This document shows positions 47,137 through 60,519 of a stretch of DNA of 64,000 nucleotides, piece by piece (the first letter of the stretch is position 1; each line of letters begins with the position of its first letter). The notes under the pieces were generated by a model. It was not told the origin of the DNA. It made no database searches and saw only the letters and a program-made list of their open reading frames with translations. This DNA is from Tropicimonas marinistellae (GTDB lineage: Bacteria; Pseudomonadota; Alphaproteobacteria; Rhodobacterales; Rhodobacteraceae). The translations under genes and the position numbers were made by a program. The stretch spans positions 452,064 to 516,063 of the forward strand of contig NZ_LNCI01000004.1 in assembly GCF_001509585.1 (NCBI RefSeq), read 5' to 3'.

Positions 47137-48597
47137 ATGCTGAAACACCTGACTGTGACCGCCTCGGCGCTTGCCCTGACGGTAGCAACCTCGCTCTCGG
47201 CAGAAACCATCGACACCCGCATCGGCCAGCTCGAATTCACCCATGACTTCGAGAACGGTTACCCGACGACCGAAGCACAGGAAAAACTGTTTAGCGAGAT
47301 CGACTTCCAGCGCGCCTGCCAGGCCTATCTATGGGCGCTTCCGATCGTGTCCATGGAGCAATGGCGGTGGTCTCACGAGAACGAGTTGGGAGCCGAGAAC
47401 GGCCAGGCCGTTTATGCCTTGAGCTACACGGACAAGCTCGGCGGGCTCACCTACAACACGACGACGCCCTATGTGCTTCCCTTCATCGATTTAACCGAGG
47501 AGCCCTGGATCGTCGAAGTGCCCGCCGCAGAACTCCGGGGCGCGTTCAACGATTTCTGGCAGCTCGGGGTAGCGAAGGTCGAAGGCGGACAGAAGTACAT
47601 TCTCATTGGGCCGGAACAGGACGTGGAAAGGGACGACGTGCTGGAGGCAGCCTACTGGGGCTTCCGTGTGATCAGCTTCAATACCAACAACGTTCTCCCC
47701 GGCATCCGCCTGATGGCGGACGACGACGAAACCCGCCAGGCCATCCTCGAAAACCTGAAGATCTATCCATTCTCAGAGCGACACGATCCCAAGCCACGGG
47801 GCTACCTGCTTCCAGAAGGCAAGAAGTACGAAGCCTGGCAACCACGTGGAATTGCGTATTGGGAACGCCTCGCCGACATCATCAACCGCGAACCCGTTCA
47901 GGAGCGTGACCGGTTCTTCATGGCAATGCTGAAGCCGCTGGGGATCGAGAAGGGAAAACCCTTCGAACCCGATGAGCGCCAGCGGCAGATCCTCGAAGAA
48001 GCGGCGCTTGTCGGCGAAGCCATGGCGAAAGCCAACGACTTCAACAAGGAGCGACTGGAGGACGCGATCTACGTGGACGGCTCGATGTGGGAATTCGCCA
48101 CGGTGTCCCACCCCAGCCAGCGACGCGAGCACTATGACGATTTGGATGCCCGCGCGGCGTGGTTCTACGAGGCGGTCACCAACGATCCACGGATGCATGC
48201 TCAACGTTACGGCGGGGAGGGTCAGATCTACATGGCCACCTACCGCGACGCCGATCGCGACTGGCTGGACGGAGGAATGAACTACACGCTCCACGTTCCG
48301 CCCGACGCACCGGCCGAGGCCTTCTGGTCGATGACCGTATATGACGTGGCCACCCGTGCCATAACGGTGAACAACACGCAGCTGGCCGACCGTTCCTCGA
48401 AAATGGATCTACACGTCAACGACGACGGTTCGGTCGATCTCTATATCGGGCCGGACAAGCCGGAAGGCGACCTGGAGAGGAACTGGATCGAAACTTTGCC
48501 CGGCAAAGGGTGGTTCCCCTATTTCCGGTTCTACTCTCCGAAACAGGCGTTCCTCGACAGGACATGGGTTCTGCCGGACATCGAGAAAGCGAAATGA
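47137..48597 (+). CDS. DUF1254/DUF1214 exported protein (paralogue 2)
   Basis: A 486-residue exported protein with a signal peptide (LTVTASALALTVATSLSA) and the same domain order as the gene before it: DUF1254 (FQRACQAYLWALPIVSMEQW, with YNTTTPYVLPFIDL) and DUF1214 (MNYTLHVPPDAPAEAFWSMT, GSVDLYIG, NWIET). The two copies are clearly homologous but far diverged, so the duplication is old. Because a terminator precedes it only 25 bases upstream, this copy depends on read-through or its own promoter. Decayed gene remains follow. Confidence 0.86.
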   Translation: MLKHLTVTASALALTVATSLSAETIDTRIGQLEFTHDFENGYPTTEAQEKLFSEIDFQRACQAYLWALPIVSMEQWRWSHENELGAENGQAVYALSYTDKLGGLTYNTTTPYVLPFIDLTEEPWIVEVPAAELRGAFNDFWQLGVAKVEGGQKYILIGPEQDVERDDVLEAAYWGFRVISFNTNNVLPGIRLMADDDETRQAILENLKIYPFSERHDPKPRGYLLPEGKKYEAWQPRGIAYWERLADIINREPVQERDRFFMAMLKPLGIEKGKPFEPDERQRQILEEAALVGEAMAKANDFNKERLEDAIYVDGSMWEFATVSHPSQRREHYDDLDARAAWFYEAVTNDPRMHAQRYGGEGQIYMATYRDADRDWLDGGMNYTLHVPPDAPAEAFWSMTVYDVATRAITVNNTQLADRSSKMDLHVNDDGSVDLYIGPDKPEGDLERNWIETLPGKGWFPYFRFYSPKQAFLDRTWVLPDIEKAK

Positions 48598-48611
48598 GAT
48601 AGCTGGCCGCG

Positions 48612-48855
48612 GTGGAAACGGGCGTCGGCGATCTCAATATCTCTGCCGCCTACCTGTTCGACACCGGCAATCCGCGGTCAGCTTCGGCATCGCTCCACAG
48701 GTCATGGCCCACAGCTGAGGAAGGCACGCTCGGTTCGGGCAAATGGTCGCTCGGTCTGGCCAACGTCTTGGTCAACGGTACCATTCCGAATGGGGCGTCT
48801 TCGCCGGGGTGAACTTCCAGTTCTGTGGGGCGGTGGCGAAATCGCGATTGAAGCC
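48612..48855 (+). pseudogene. Decayed outer-membrane-type protein remnant
   Basis: Three phases together read as one protein piece: ETGVGDLNISAAYLFDTGNP in one frame, then VSFGIAPQVMA shifted, then PTAEEGTLGSGKWSLGLANV back in the first frame, then EWGVFAGVNFQF in another. The pattern (GDL..SAAYLF, GSGKWSLG, repeated short strands) resembles porin-like or transporter barrels often found near DUF1254 genes. Signal peptide, start codon and most of the C-terminus are absent, and each part is broken by frameshifts, so this is a dead fragment rather than a gene. Confidence 0.6.
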
Positions 48856-48871
48856 ACTTGGGGGGGGACAA

Positions 48872-49132
48872 TTGAACGGCGCCCGGAGTACCAGCATTCG
48901 GACTGATGGCTTGGCGGCTCTCCTGAAGAAGTTCGACACCGACAATGCCCGCCTTGTGCACCTCTTCGCAACCGACACGTACTTCCGCGATCTCTGCGAG
49001 GACTACGGTGCGGCGCTGGCGTCGCTGCAGGCTTGGTTGGGCAGACCCGACTTCGCACACCAGTTTCGCTGCATGGCTGACGAGGTGGAGATGGAGGTCG
49101 AAGGCATTTTGCGGACGCCAACACACAAGTGA
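48872..49132 (+). CDS. Possible small protein of unknown function
   Basis: An 86-codon frame with a TTG start preceded by a G-rich run. Its residue use is protein-like (LAALLKKFDTDNARLVHLFA, then DYGAALASLQAWLGRPDFAH and VEMEVEGIL) and predicts two or three helices, like short hypothetical proteins of alphaproteobacteria. It is in phase with the last part of the upstream remnant, so it could also be part of a fused decay product. No function can be given. Confidence 0.4.
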   Translation: MNGARSTSIRTDGLAALLKKFDTDNARLVHLFATDTYFRDLCEDYGAALASLQAWLGRPDFAHQFRCMADEVEMEVEGILRTPTHK

Positions 49133-49709
49133 AGACGTCGTACAGGTGGCGCGCGCGGGCCAGGAGCTTCGCCGTCGAAACGCCGCCTCGCTGTTGATCC
49201 AGCCCCGCGGATCGCGACGCTCCTCTGGCCGGGAAGCACATGCAACCGGGCCGGACCGCTGCCACGCGATCAGAACCGACCAACGCGATGCGGAACAGAA
49301 CCCAGGGTTCATCACTTCAGAAACCTCCGCGTGTCGGCTCCCGTCTGCTTCTTGCGGTAGACGAAGAACAGGTCCGCCGTTTGCCCCCGTTGCAGGGTTT
49401 TGTATCCGCAAGACGGGGTGAACCCAAACCGTGCCGAAACCGGAGCCGCGGGACAGCTTCGTCAGGCCGCCTATATCGTTGTCCTTTGGGATTCTGCTCG
49501 CTGTCCGTCGAAACTGGAATTGTGGTTGGGTGGACAACCGGCGCGTCAAGAAGACCTGCATTGCGCTGAGAGCGGATGCGGCGCGATACCGCGTAGACCT
49601 TTGATGCGCACGGACATAACCGGCAGCAGAAGCGATGCATCGAGGTCTCCGGGCGATTGTCTGCGCGACAACGACACGAGACCCAAACCCCAACGATGCC
49701 GGAGAGACC
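49133..49709. other. Intergenic region without a recognised gene
   Basis: This 577-bp region lies upstream of the methylmalonyl-CoA mutase operon. Frames on both strands are short or Arg/Pro-rich shadows. It should hold the mutA promoter; only the GGAGAGA ribosome binding site at its end is clear. No B12 riboswitch core was seen here. Confidence 0.5.
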
Positions 49710-51794
49710 ATGACCGACAAACCGCTCCGATTCACCGATGACTTCCCTGTTCCGTCCCGCGAAGAGTGGGTGGCGGAAGTGGAAAGGGTCCTCAAGGGCG
49801 CTCCTTTTGACAAGAAGATGTCCACGCGGACGTACGAAGGCGTGACCCTTCGCCCGATCTACACCCAGGAAGACTGGGCGCCCCAGGGCGATCCTTCCGG
49901 CTTCCCGGGCACCATGCCTCTCACACGTGCCGGACATGCCTCCGGGAACAGGACAGGCAATTGGGATGTTCGGCAGCGCTTTACATTCCCAGACGCGGCA
50001 AAGTGCAACGATATCATCCTAAATGACCTGACACGCGGCGTGACCTCCGTTCACATCGTGCTCGACGCGGCTTCGCGGGCCGGGCTCGACCCTGACCATG
50101 CAGCGGCCGAGGCGCTGGTGGGTGTGGAGGGGATCTCCGTCGCCACGCTGGACGATCTCGACCGGCTGCTGACCGGGGTGCTGCCCGAGTTGCTCACGAT
50201 CTCGCTCGACGCGGGGCCGCAGTTCGTTGCCGCCGCCGGCCTACTCGATGCGTTGTGGCGCCGCCGCGGCGTTGGGCCGGAGGCTGCCAGGGGCGCGTTC
50301 AATGCCGACCCGCTCGGCGTTCTGGCCGGCACCGGCAGCCTGCCGGTGACACCGGAGGTGGCTCTGGAGCAGATGGCCGATCTGGCGGTCTACACCTCCA
50401 AGGCCTGGCCGCTCGCCACGTCCGTGGCCGTTGACACCTCGCCCTATCACGAGGCCGGCGCGAACGAGAGCCAGGACCTTGCGATCTCCATGTCAACGGC
50501 ACTCACCTATCTCAAGGCGATGGCCGACGCGGGGCTTTCCATCGACGATGCCGCCCGGCAGATCCTCTTCACCTATCCGGTCACCTGCGACCAGTTCCTC
50601 GGCATCGCCAAGCTGCGCGCGGCGCGCAAGCTCTGGGCGCGTGTAACGGAGGCCTGCGGTGTTTCCGAGGACGCCCGCGCGATGCGGCTGGATGCGGTCT
50701 CTGCCCGGCGGATGTTCACCAAGCGCGACCCTTGGGTGAACATGCTGCGCACGACGGTCTCCTGCTTTGCCTCCGCCATTGGCGGCGCGGATTCCATCAC
50801 CGTCTGGCCCTTCGACGCGGCCATCGGCCATTCCGACGAGCTGGGCCGGCGCATCGCCCGCAATACGCAGGTGATCCTCGCCGAGGAATCGAACCTCGCC
50901 AAGGTGATCGATCCGGGCGGGGGCTCCTGGTATGTCGAGGCCCGCACCGACGAGCTGGCCGAGGCCGCCTGGGCCGAGTTCCAGGCCATCGAGGCCGCGG
51001 GCGGCATTCTCACCGGCATCAAGGACGGCTCCATCGCCGAAAAGATCGCCGCCTCCTGGGCCGAACGCGAAAAAGCGCTGGCCAAGCGGAAGGACCCGAT
51101 CACCGGCGTCAGCGAATTCCCCAATGTGCTGGAAGAGTCGGTCGAAGGCGAGCTGCCCGACCTGCCCGCGATCCGCAGCGCCGCCGCCGCGCGCGTGGCC
51201 GCTGGCCGCAAGGGCGCTGAACTCGTGAGCGCGGTGGAAGACGCCGAAAGCGCGGCGGCCGCGGCCGCGGCCGGGGCCACCATCGGCCAGATTGCCGGCG
51301 CGCTGGCCGGCGAGGCCACCGAAATCACGCCGCTGCCGAGCCACCGGCTTGCCGAACGGTTCGAGGAACTCCGCGACGCGGCCGACACCTACAAGGACAA
51401 GACAGGCGCGAGGCCAACGATCTTCCTGGCCAATCTTGCCGCCGTTGCCAAGCACACGGCGCGGGCGACATTCGCCAAGAACTTCTTCGAGGTCGCCGGC
51501 ATCGAGGCCATCGGCAATACCGGTTTCATGGATGCCGAGAGTTGCGCCGACGGCTTCAAGGAAAGCGGCTCCCGCATCGCCATCCTCTGCTCGGCCGACC
51601 CGGTCTATGAGGAAATGGCCGAAGGCGTGGCCAGGGCTCTGAAAGCCGCCGGTTGTGACTACATCTTCCTCGCCGGGGCACCGGGCGAGAAGAAGGAGGC
51701 CTATCAGGCCGCCGGTATCGACGACTTCATCTTCATGGGTGCGGATGTGCTTTCGATGACCCGCGCAACCCTGACCCGCCTCGGAGTGCTCTGA
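49710..51794 (+). CDS. mutA: Methylmalonyl-CoA mutase, small (non-B12-binding) subunit
   Basis: A 694-residue subunit of the heterodimeric mutase that interconverts methylmalonyl-CoA and succinyl-CoA in propionate metabolism. The N-terminal substrate-barrel domain is complete ([37 protein letters not shown]), but the C-terminal domain lacks the DxHxxG cobalamin motif, as expected for the small subunit, and contains a low-complexity Ala-rich stretch near residues 510-530. The ATG at 49710 follows GGAGAGA. The large subunit starts two bases after its stop. Confidence 0.94.
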   Translation: MTDKPLRFTDDFPVPSREEWVAEVERVLKGAPFDKKMSTRTYEGVTLRPIYTQEDWAPQGDPSGFPGTMPLTRAGHASGNRTGNWDVRQRFTFPDAAKCNDIILNDLTRGVTSVHIVLDAASRAGLDPDHAAAEALVGVEGISVATLDDLDRLLTGVLPELLTISLDAGPQFVAAAGLLDALWRRRGVGPEAARGAFNADPLGVLAGTGSLPVTPEVALEQMADLAVYTSKAWPLATSVAVDTSPYHEAGANESQDLAISMSTALTYLKAMADAGLSIDDAARQILFTYPVTCDQFLGIAKLRAARKLWARVTEACGVSEDARAMRLDAVSARRMFTKRDPWVNMLRTTVSCFASAIGGADSITVWPFDAAIGHSDELGRRIARNTQVILAEESNLAKVIDPGGGSWYVEARTDELAEAAWAEFQAIEAAGGILTGIKDGSIAEKIAASWAEREKALAKRKDPITGVSEFPNVLEESVEGELPDLPAIRSAAAARVAAGRKGAELVSAVEDAESAAAAAAAGATIGQIAGALAGEATEITPLPSHRLAERFEELRDAADTYKDKTGARPTIFLANLAAVAKHTARATFAKNFFEVAGIEAIGNTGFMDAESCADGFKESGSRIAILCSADPVYEEMAEGVARALKAAGCDYIFLAGAPGEKKEAYQAAGIDDFIFMGADVLSMTRATLTRLGVL

Positions 51795-51796
51795 TC

Positions 51797-53998
51797 ATGG
51801 CAAGCTTCCCCGACTTTTCCCAGGTCCCGCTGCAATCCGATGTGAAATCCTCCGGCGGGTACGCCGACTGGGCCGGCGCCTTCGAAGCCCAGACCGGCAA
51901 GGTTCCCGAAAACTGCATCTGGGAGACCCCGGAGCAGATTGGCGTCAAGCCGCTCTACACCGCGTCCGACCTTGAGGGCATTGACCACCTGCAGACCCTG
52001 GCCGGCATGCCGCCCTATCTGCGGGGGCCCTATTCGACCATGTATGTCACCCGGCCATGGACGGTCCGGCAATATGCCGGCTTCTCCACGGCCAAGGATT
52101 CCAACGCCTTCTACCGCCGCAACCTTGCCGCCGGTCAGAAGGGCCTGTCAGTGGCCTTCGACCTCGCCACCCACCGGGGCTACGATTCCGACAATCCCCG
52201 GGTGGCCGGTGACGTGGGCATGGCCGGCGTTGCCATCGACTCGATCCTCGACATGCGGGTGCTGTTCGACTCGATCCCGCTCGACCAGATGTCGGTCTCG
52301 ATGACGATGAACGGCGCGGTGCTGCCGGTGCTGGCCCTCTATATCGTCGCCGCCGAAGAACAGGGCGTGAAGCACGAGCAACTCGCCGGGACCATCCAGA
52401 ACGACATCCTCAAGGAGTTCATGGTCCGCAACACCTATATCTACCCGCCGACCCCGTCGATCCGGATCATTTCCGACATTTTCGCGTTCACGTCGCAGAA
52501 CATGCCGAAATTCAACTCGATCTCGATCTCCGGCTACCACATGCAGGAAGCCGGGGCGACCGCGGACCTGGAGATGGCCTATACGCTGGCCGACGGTGTC
52601 GAATATGCCCGCTGCGGTCTGCAGGCGGGGCTCACCATCGACCAATTCGCTCCGCGGCTCTCTTTCTTCTGGGCGATCGGCATGAACTTCTACATGGAAG
52701 TGGCCAAGATGCGTGCCGCCCGGATGCTCTGGGCCAAGCTCATCAAGCAGTTCGATCCGCAGAACAAGAAGTCGATGGCGCTGCGCACCCATTCGCAGAC
52801 CTCCGGCTGGTCGCTCACCGCGCAGGACGTCTACAACAACGTGGTGCGGACCTGTGTCGAGGCCATGGGCGCCACGCAGGGCCACACTCAGTCGCTGCAC
52901 ACCAACGCGCTCGACGAGGCGCTGGCGCTGCCCACCGACTTCTCCGCCCGGATCGCGCGCAACACCCAGCTCTTCCTGCAACAGGAAAGCGGCACGACCA
53001 ATGTGATCGACCCCTGGGCCGGCTCCTACTATGTCGAGCGGCTGACCCGGCAGCTGGCCGAGAAGGCCTGGGGCCATATCCAGGAAGTCGAGCAATCCGG
53101 CGGGATGACCAAGGCCATCGAGGCCGGCATTCCGAAGCTGCGCATCGAAGAGGCCGCCGCGCGGACGCAAGCCCGGATCGACTCCGGCCGGCAAACCGTG
53201 GTGGGCGTCAACAAGTACCTGTTGACCGAGAAAGAGGATGTCACCGTCCTCAAGGTCGACAACGCCCAGGTGCGCGCCCAGCAGATCGCCCAGCTGGAGC
53301 AGCTGCGCAGGGAGCGCGACCATCACGAGGTCGAGCAGCGGCTGAACGCGCTGACCAATGCCGCAGCGAGCGGCGAAGGCAACCTGCTGCAGCTTGCCGT
53401 CGAGGCGGCTCGCGCCAAATGTTCTGTGGGCGAGATCAGCGACGCGCTGGAGAAGGTCTATGATCGCCACAAAGCGGAGATCCGTGCGATCTCTGGCGTC
53501 TACAGCGGCGAGGTTGGGGAGGCATCCGACGTGGTCAACACTGTGCATAAAATGGTCGATGTCTTCGAGGAGAACGACGGACGCCGCCCGCGGATCCTGA
53601 TCGCCAAGATGGGCCAGGACGGGCACGACCGTGGCCAGAAGGTGATTGCGTCGGCCTTCGCCGATCTCGGCTTCGACGTCGATATCGGACCGCTTTTCCA
53701 GACGCCCGAGGAGGCCGCACGCCAGGCCGTCGAGAATGACGTCCATGTGGTGGGCGCCAGCTCGCTCGCGGCCGGGCACCTGACGCTGATCCCCGAGTTG
53801 AAGCGGGAACTGACCAAGCTTGGCCGAGAAGACATCCTTATTGTCGCCGGCGGCGTGATCCCACCTCAGGATTACGAGGAACTCTATGCCGCCGGAGCCG
53901 AGGCCATCTACCCGCCGGGCACGGTGATCAGCAAGGCCGCGATCAGCCTGATCGAATCCCTCAACAGAAAGCTGGGATACGAGAGCGAAGCCGCGTAG
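51797..53998 (+). CDS. mutB: Methylmalonyl-CoA mutase, large (B12-binding) subunit
   Basis: A 733-residue catalytic subunit. The substrate barrel includes [32 protein letters not shown] and [15 protein letters not shown]. The C-terminal flavodoxin-like domain has the base-off cobalamin motif [12 protein letters not shown], with His610 as lower cobalt ligand, followed by [16 protein letters not shown]. Length and order match the large subunit of the family. It is coupled to mutA and followed 103 bp later by meaB, so substrate enzyme and chaperone are made together. Confidence 0.97.
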   Translation: MASFPDFSQVPLQSDVKSSGGYADWAGAFEAQTGKVPENCIWETPEQIGVKPLYTASDLEGIDHLQTLAGMPPYLRGPYSTMYVTRPWTVRQYAGFSTAKDSNAFYRRNLAAGQKGLSVAFDLATHRGYDSDNPRVAGDVGMAGVAIDSILDMRVLFDSIPLDQMSVSMTMNGAVLPVLALYIVAAEEQGVKHEQLAGTIQNDILKEFMVRNTYIYPPTPSIRIISDIFAFTSQNMPKFNSISISGYHMQEAGATADLEMAYTLADGVEYARCGLQAGLTIDQFAPRLSFFWAIGMNFYMEVAKMRAARMLWAKLIKQFDPQNKKSMALRTHSQTSGWSLTAQDVYNNVVRTCVEAMGATQGHTQSLHTNALDEALALPTDFSARIARNTQLFLQQESGTTNVIDPWAGSYYVERLTRQLAEKAWGHIQEVEQSGGMTKAIEAGIPKLRIEEAAARTQARIDSGRQTVVGVNKYLLTEKEDVTVLKVDNAQVRAQQIAQLEQLRRERDHHEVEQRLNALTNAAASGEGNLLQLAVEAARAKCSVGEISDALEKVYDRHKAEIRAISGVYSGEVGEASDVVNTVHKMVDVFEENDGRRPRILIAKMGQDGHDRGQKVIASAFADLGFDVDIGPLFQTPEEAARQAVENDVHVVGASSLAAGHLTLIPELKRELTKLGREDILIVAGGVIPPQDYEELYAAGAEAIYPPGTVISKAAISLIESLNRKLGYESEAA

Positions 53999-54101
53999 AC
54001 CGTCCTGAATACGGGCGGGAGGGCGTGAGTTCCGCCCTCATTCTGCTGTCGCGCCGAACTGGCTGGCGCGCATGCAATACACAGATCGGCGGAGAGATCG
54101 C

Positions 54102-55184
54102 ATGGCGGCAAGTGACGACCCGTACAAGATGGACAACATCTTCGAGGAGCCGGCATCGTATGTTCCCGCAGCACCGGCGCCCAGGAAAATCGTCGGACGC
54201 CCCGGCGTGGATGAACTGGCTGAGGGTGTGATTGCCGGTGACCGCTCGATGCTTGGCCGCGCGATCACGCTGATCGAGAGCCGCAATCCGAAACACCAGA
54301 AACAGGCCGCAGAGCTGAGCCTGAAGCTGCTGCCACATGCCGGCAAATCCTATCGCATCGGCATCACCGGTGTGCCGGGCGTGGGCAAGAGCACGTTCAT
54401 CGAGGCCTTCGGCTGCAATCTGATCGAGGCTGGCAAGAAGGTTGCCGTGCTCGCGGTCGACCCGACCAGCCCGATAACCGGCGGCTCGATCCTCGGCGAC
54501 AAAACCCGCATGGCGCGGCTCGGCGTGCAGGACAATGCCTTCATCCGCCCCTCTCCCTCGGGCGGCTCGCTGGGCGGCGTCACCCGAACCACGCGGCAGA
54601 CACTGATCGCCTGCGAGGCGGCGGGCTTCGACGTGGTGCTGGTGGAGACGGTGGGCGCAGGACAGTCGGAAGTGGCGGTCTCCGACATGACCGATTTCTT
54701 CCTCGTGCTGATGCTGCCCGGCGCCGGCGACGAGTTGCAGGGGATCAAGAAGGGCGTTCTTGAGATCGCCGACATGATCGTTGTCAACAAGGCCGATGCC
54801 GACAACGAGATCCGCGCCAAACAGGCAGCGGTCCATTACCGCAACGCGCTCCATATCATGCAGCAGCGCAGCCCCAACTGGCAGCCGCCGGTGGAGATGT
54901 GCAGCGCGCTGAAGAACATCGGCATGGATGACATCTGGGCCCGGCTGGAAGAGTATCGCACCACGCTCACCGCCACAGGCGAGTTCCAGGAGAAGCGGCA
55001 AGGTCAGCGCTGGAAGGCCGTCTGGAGTGCGCTGCAGGATCGCTTGATGACGGACCTTCGGAGCCACCCCGATGTGGTCGCTGAGCTGCCTCGGATCAGC
55101 GAGGCGCTGAAGACGGGCGATCTGACGGTAACGCTGGCGACGGACGAAATCCTGAGCCTGTTCCAAGGCCCGGGCAAGGACTGA
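54102..55184 (+). CDS. meaB: MeaB, methylmalonyl-CoA mutase-associated GTPase
   Basis: A 360-residue G3E-family GTPase that gates cofactor loading of the mutase and protects it from inactivation. Walker A is GVPGVGKST (90-98); the Mg2+-site motif is VDPTSPITGGSILGDKTRM, the switch region VETVGAGQSEV and the base-recognition motif NKAD. The C-terminal helical region serves dimerisation. The ATG at 54102 has GGAGAG five bases upstream; a start at 54072 would add ten residues not seen in relatives. It follows the mutase genes directly. Confidence 0.95.
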   Translation: MAASDDPYKMDNIFEEPASYVPAAPAPRKIVGRPGVDELAEGVIAGDRSMLGRAITLIESRNPKHQKQAAELSLKLLPHAGKSYRIGITGVPGVGKSTFIEAFGCNLIEAGKKVAVLAVDPTSPITGGSILGDKTRMARLGVQDNAFIRPSPSGGSLGGVTRTTRQTLIACEAAGFDVVLVETVGAGQSEVAVSDMTDFFLVLMLPGAGDELQGIKKGVLEIADMIVVNKADADNEIRAKQAAVHYRNALHIMQQRSPNWQPPVEMCSALKNIGMDDIWARLEEYRTTLTATGEFQEKRQGQRWKAVWSALQDRLMTDLRSHPDVVAELPRISEALKTGDLTVTLATDEILSLFQGPGKD

Positions 55185-55268
55185 GGCAGAACGCCGCCCG
55201 CGCGAAAAACCCGTGTTTCTGACGCTCAGGAACGACCGGCGGAACTGGACAGTCGGTCCAGCCTGCTG

Positions 55269-55470
55269 GTATCCAAACTCTGATGGTGCCCCGAAAGGGG
55301 ATGAAAAGGGAACGCGGTGCGGTACTGCATCAGGTGCCAATCCCGCGACTGCCCCCGCAACTGTGAGCGGAGAGCGACCCGAGCGACCCACTGGCCGAAG
55401 GCGAAAAACCAAGCGGCCGGGAAGGATCGGGAAAGCTGCGACCCGCGAGTCAGGAGACCTGCCATCCTGT
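55269..55470 (+). ncRNA. Cobalamin riboswitch 1
   Basis: All conserved pieces of the B12 aptamer occur in order: GATGGTGCCCC and GGGAAC near the 5' end, the core GCCAATCCCGCGACTGCC with CCCGCAACTGTGAGCGG, then CCACTGG, CGGGAAGG and the B12 box AGTCAGGAGACCTGCC (55448-55463). Just downstream, GGGCGGGGTGCCCCGG (55487 onward) can form a GC-rich hairpin, a possible expression platform. It precedes the frameshifted gene at 55584, and B12 should repress it. Confidence 0.95.
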
Positions 55471-55583
55471 GATCAACTCAACCCGGGCGGGGTGCCCCGG
55501 CAGGAGACGGATATGCATGAACCGGCCCCAGCCGCATCGACAGACCGCTTCCCGGCCCACCCCGCGACAGCGCGGAGGGCGCA

Positions 55584-56364
55584 ATGTCGAGCAGCAATAT
55601 CATCCCATTCCGATCCACGAGCCCGGCGCAGACCGGCCTCCGCACGGATATATCGGGCGCGGACAGCATCCTTTTCGTCTGCAGTTCCGATGTCCTGAAT
55701 TCCGCCGCCTTCCGGCGGCTGGAAACCATCTGTGCCGAGGCGACACGGCTGCCGCATCTGCTGATCCGCCTCGAAGAGGGCGGTGCGAGCCTATATGACG
55801 CGCTCGATGCACTCCGAAGCGCCGCCGGTCGGCGCATCCGCGTCCAACCCATCGGCCTGCCCCTTACCGACACCCTACGCTCGTGGCTGCGAGGCGTTGC
55901 GCGCGAGTGGTCGAGCTGGACAGAGAACCACGATGCGGAGATCCTGTTCGGCCCCGGACCCCGTGCAGGTAGAAGCGGGGATGGAATTCCTGCTGCGCCG
56001 GGTTTTGTCGCTGCCGGGCAACCCGGTTGAACCCGCCGCGCCCGTGCCGGAACCGCAAGCGACGTCCGCGCGCCCCGAATTCACCATTCACGTTATCGTC
56101 TTCAACGGCGCCCGTCCGGTTTTCCACGGGGCGCCCAACCTCGCACACATGATCAAGGCCGAATGCGCGCTTGCCGGGATCACCGAGCGCTGTCTGATCA
56201 CGACGAGCGACGGCCCGTCGCCCTGCCATCCGCAACCCGTTGCCGCGGTCTATCCCCGCGGTGACTGGTATTCCATTCCGGATCGCCGGGCGGCCAGACG
56301 CCTAGTGAGCGAGGTTCTCTGCGACAGTCAGCCTCTGCCCAAGTTCCACCTGAACGCGCTGTAG
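55584..56364 (+). pseudogene. Riboswitch-controlled gene of unknown function, frameshifted
   Basis: The first frame (start 55584, with GGAGG upstream) encodes about 122 good residues, including ADSILFVCSSDVLNSAAF, and then runs into an Arg/Gly-rich tail ending at 56030. The continuation is one phase away (from about 55951 to 56364), reading DPVQVEAGMEFLLRRVLS onward. One extra base in the C-rich run at 55950-55955 explains the break. The second part ends in CHPQPVAAVYPRGDWYSIPD and a helix, resembling the C-terminal half of a thioredoxin-like [2Fe-2S] ferredoxin domain, though the first Cys ligands are missing. The ATG at 55981 may give an independent 127-residue product. Function unknown; B12 control is expected. 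Confidence 0.6.
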
Positions 56365-56420
56365 GTTTCCAACCGTCGGGGTTTCCGTGAAAGCTGTCAT
56401 GAATTCGGCAGTTTCGACGT

Positions 56421-56664
56421 TGATGGTGATAGCCGGCCGGTATTCGGCCGATCGTGAAATAGGGGAACATGGTGCGGTGTCGCCATCAGGCGCCAATCCC
56501 GTGACTGCCTCCGCAACCGGGAGCGGGGCGCGGCCCGCGCGGTGTTCTGCGACCTCCTCCTGGCATCGCTGCAAGTGTCGCCGGAGCCACTGACGCGCTC
56601 GCTTCCTGCTGGAATTGGCGGGATGAACTTGCGCGCAATTCATAATTATCTGGAGAAACATTCG
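56421..56664 (+). ncRNA. Degenerate cobalamin-riboswitch-like leader upstream of metH
   Basis: The 5' half matches riboswitch 1 closely: TGATGGTGATAG, AATAGGGGAACATGGTGC and the core GCCAATCCCGTGACTGCC followed by TCCGCAACCGGGAGCG. The 3' half is poor: GCCACTGAC is present, but the B12 box is reduced to something like TCTGGAGAAACA at 56649-56660. It lies where a metH riboswitch would be expected. Either it has drifted out of function or it uses an unusual 3' half. Confidence 0.6.
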
Positions 56665-56728
56665 TTTCAGCTCATGATCAAGATCCGCTATGGTGCCGGC
56701 TCGAAAAGCCGCCCGGACCCTGACGCCC

Positions 56729-57777
56729 ATGTTGAACTTCTCCCTACCCGAAGCTCCCTGCCTCGCGACGCTGCGCGCCCTCGCGGCCGAGCGGATCCTC
56801 ATCCTCGACGGAGCGATGGGGACGATGATCCAGACGTTGCAGATGACCGAAGAGGATTTCACCGGTCAGGGACATATCCATGGCCCCGGTTGTCAGCATC
56901 ACTACGACCCCGATCATCCGCAGAAGGGCAACAACGACCTGCTGGTTCTGACGCAGCCGAAGGCGGTGGAGGACATCCAGTTCCAGTTTGCCATGGCCGG
57001 CGCGGATATCCTTGAGACGAACACATTCTCCTCGACGTCGATCGCGCAGGCCGACTACGGGCTTGAGGCCGCGGTGCACGACCTGAACGTCGCGGGGGCG
57101 CAGGTTGCACGGCGTGCCGCCGACCGGGCACAGGCGGAGGATGGCCGTCCGCGTTTCGTTGCCGGGGCCGTGGGGCCGACCAACCGCACCGCCTCGATCA
57201 GTCCGGATGTGAACGACCCCGGCTTTCGCGCTGTCACCTTCGACGACCTGCGCACCGCTTATGGCGAGCAGATCGACGGCCTGATTGCAGGCGGCTCCGA
57301 TCTGATACTCATCGAGACGATCTTTGACACGCTGAACGCCAAGGCGGCGATCTTCGCCGCTTTCGAGAGCTTCGCAAAGGCGGGACGCCGTCTGCCGATC
57401 ATGATTTCCGGCACCATTACCGATGCCTCGGGGCGCACCTTGTCGGGCCAGACGCCCACGGCTTTCTGGCACTCGGTGTCTCATGCCCGCCCCTTCACAG
57501 TGGGGTTGAACTGCGCGCTCGGCGCCGCGGCGATGCGCCCGCACATGGCCGAGATTGCCGGCGTGGCGACGTCTCTCACCTGCGCCTATCCCAACGCCGG
57601 TCTGCCCAACGCCTTCGGCGCATATGACGAAACACCAGACCAGACCGCCGCGCAGGTCGCCGACTTCGCGCGCGATGGAATCGTCAATGTCGTCGGTGGC
57701 TGCTGTGGCACGACCCCTGACCACATCCGCGCCATTGCCGACGCCGTGGCCGCAATTGCCCCCCGGAAACTGCCTTC

Positions 57778-57781
<4 letters not shown>
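56729..57781 (+). CDS. Methionine synthase, homocysteine-binding module (split MetH, part 1)
   Basis: A 350-residue homocysteine S-methyltransferase domain, equal to the first module of MetH. It starts with [18 protein letters not shown] and contains [16 protein letters not shown]. The zinc-binding cysteines are Cys262 (GLNCALGA) and Cys325/326 ([11 protein letters not shown]). It transfers methyl from methylcobalamin to homocysteine and must work with the B12 protein encoded next. The start is unsure (56729 or 56690; neither has a good Shine-Dalgarno). It overlaps part 2 by 4 bases (ATGA), so the two halves are made in equal amounts. Confidence 0.92.
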
Positions 57782-60507
<2,726 letters not shown>

Positions 60508-60519
60508 CCGCACAGTATA

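Noticed and set aside
55513..55698. ATG shortly after riboswitch 1 opening a 61-codon frame
   Set aside because: The product is Arg/Ala-rich and overlaps the better-supported start at 55584, which has GGAGG upstream.
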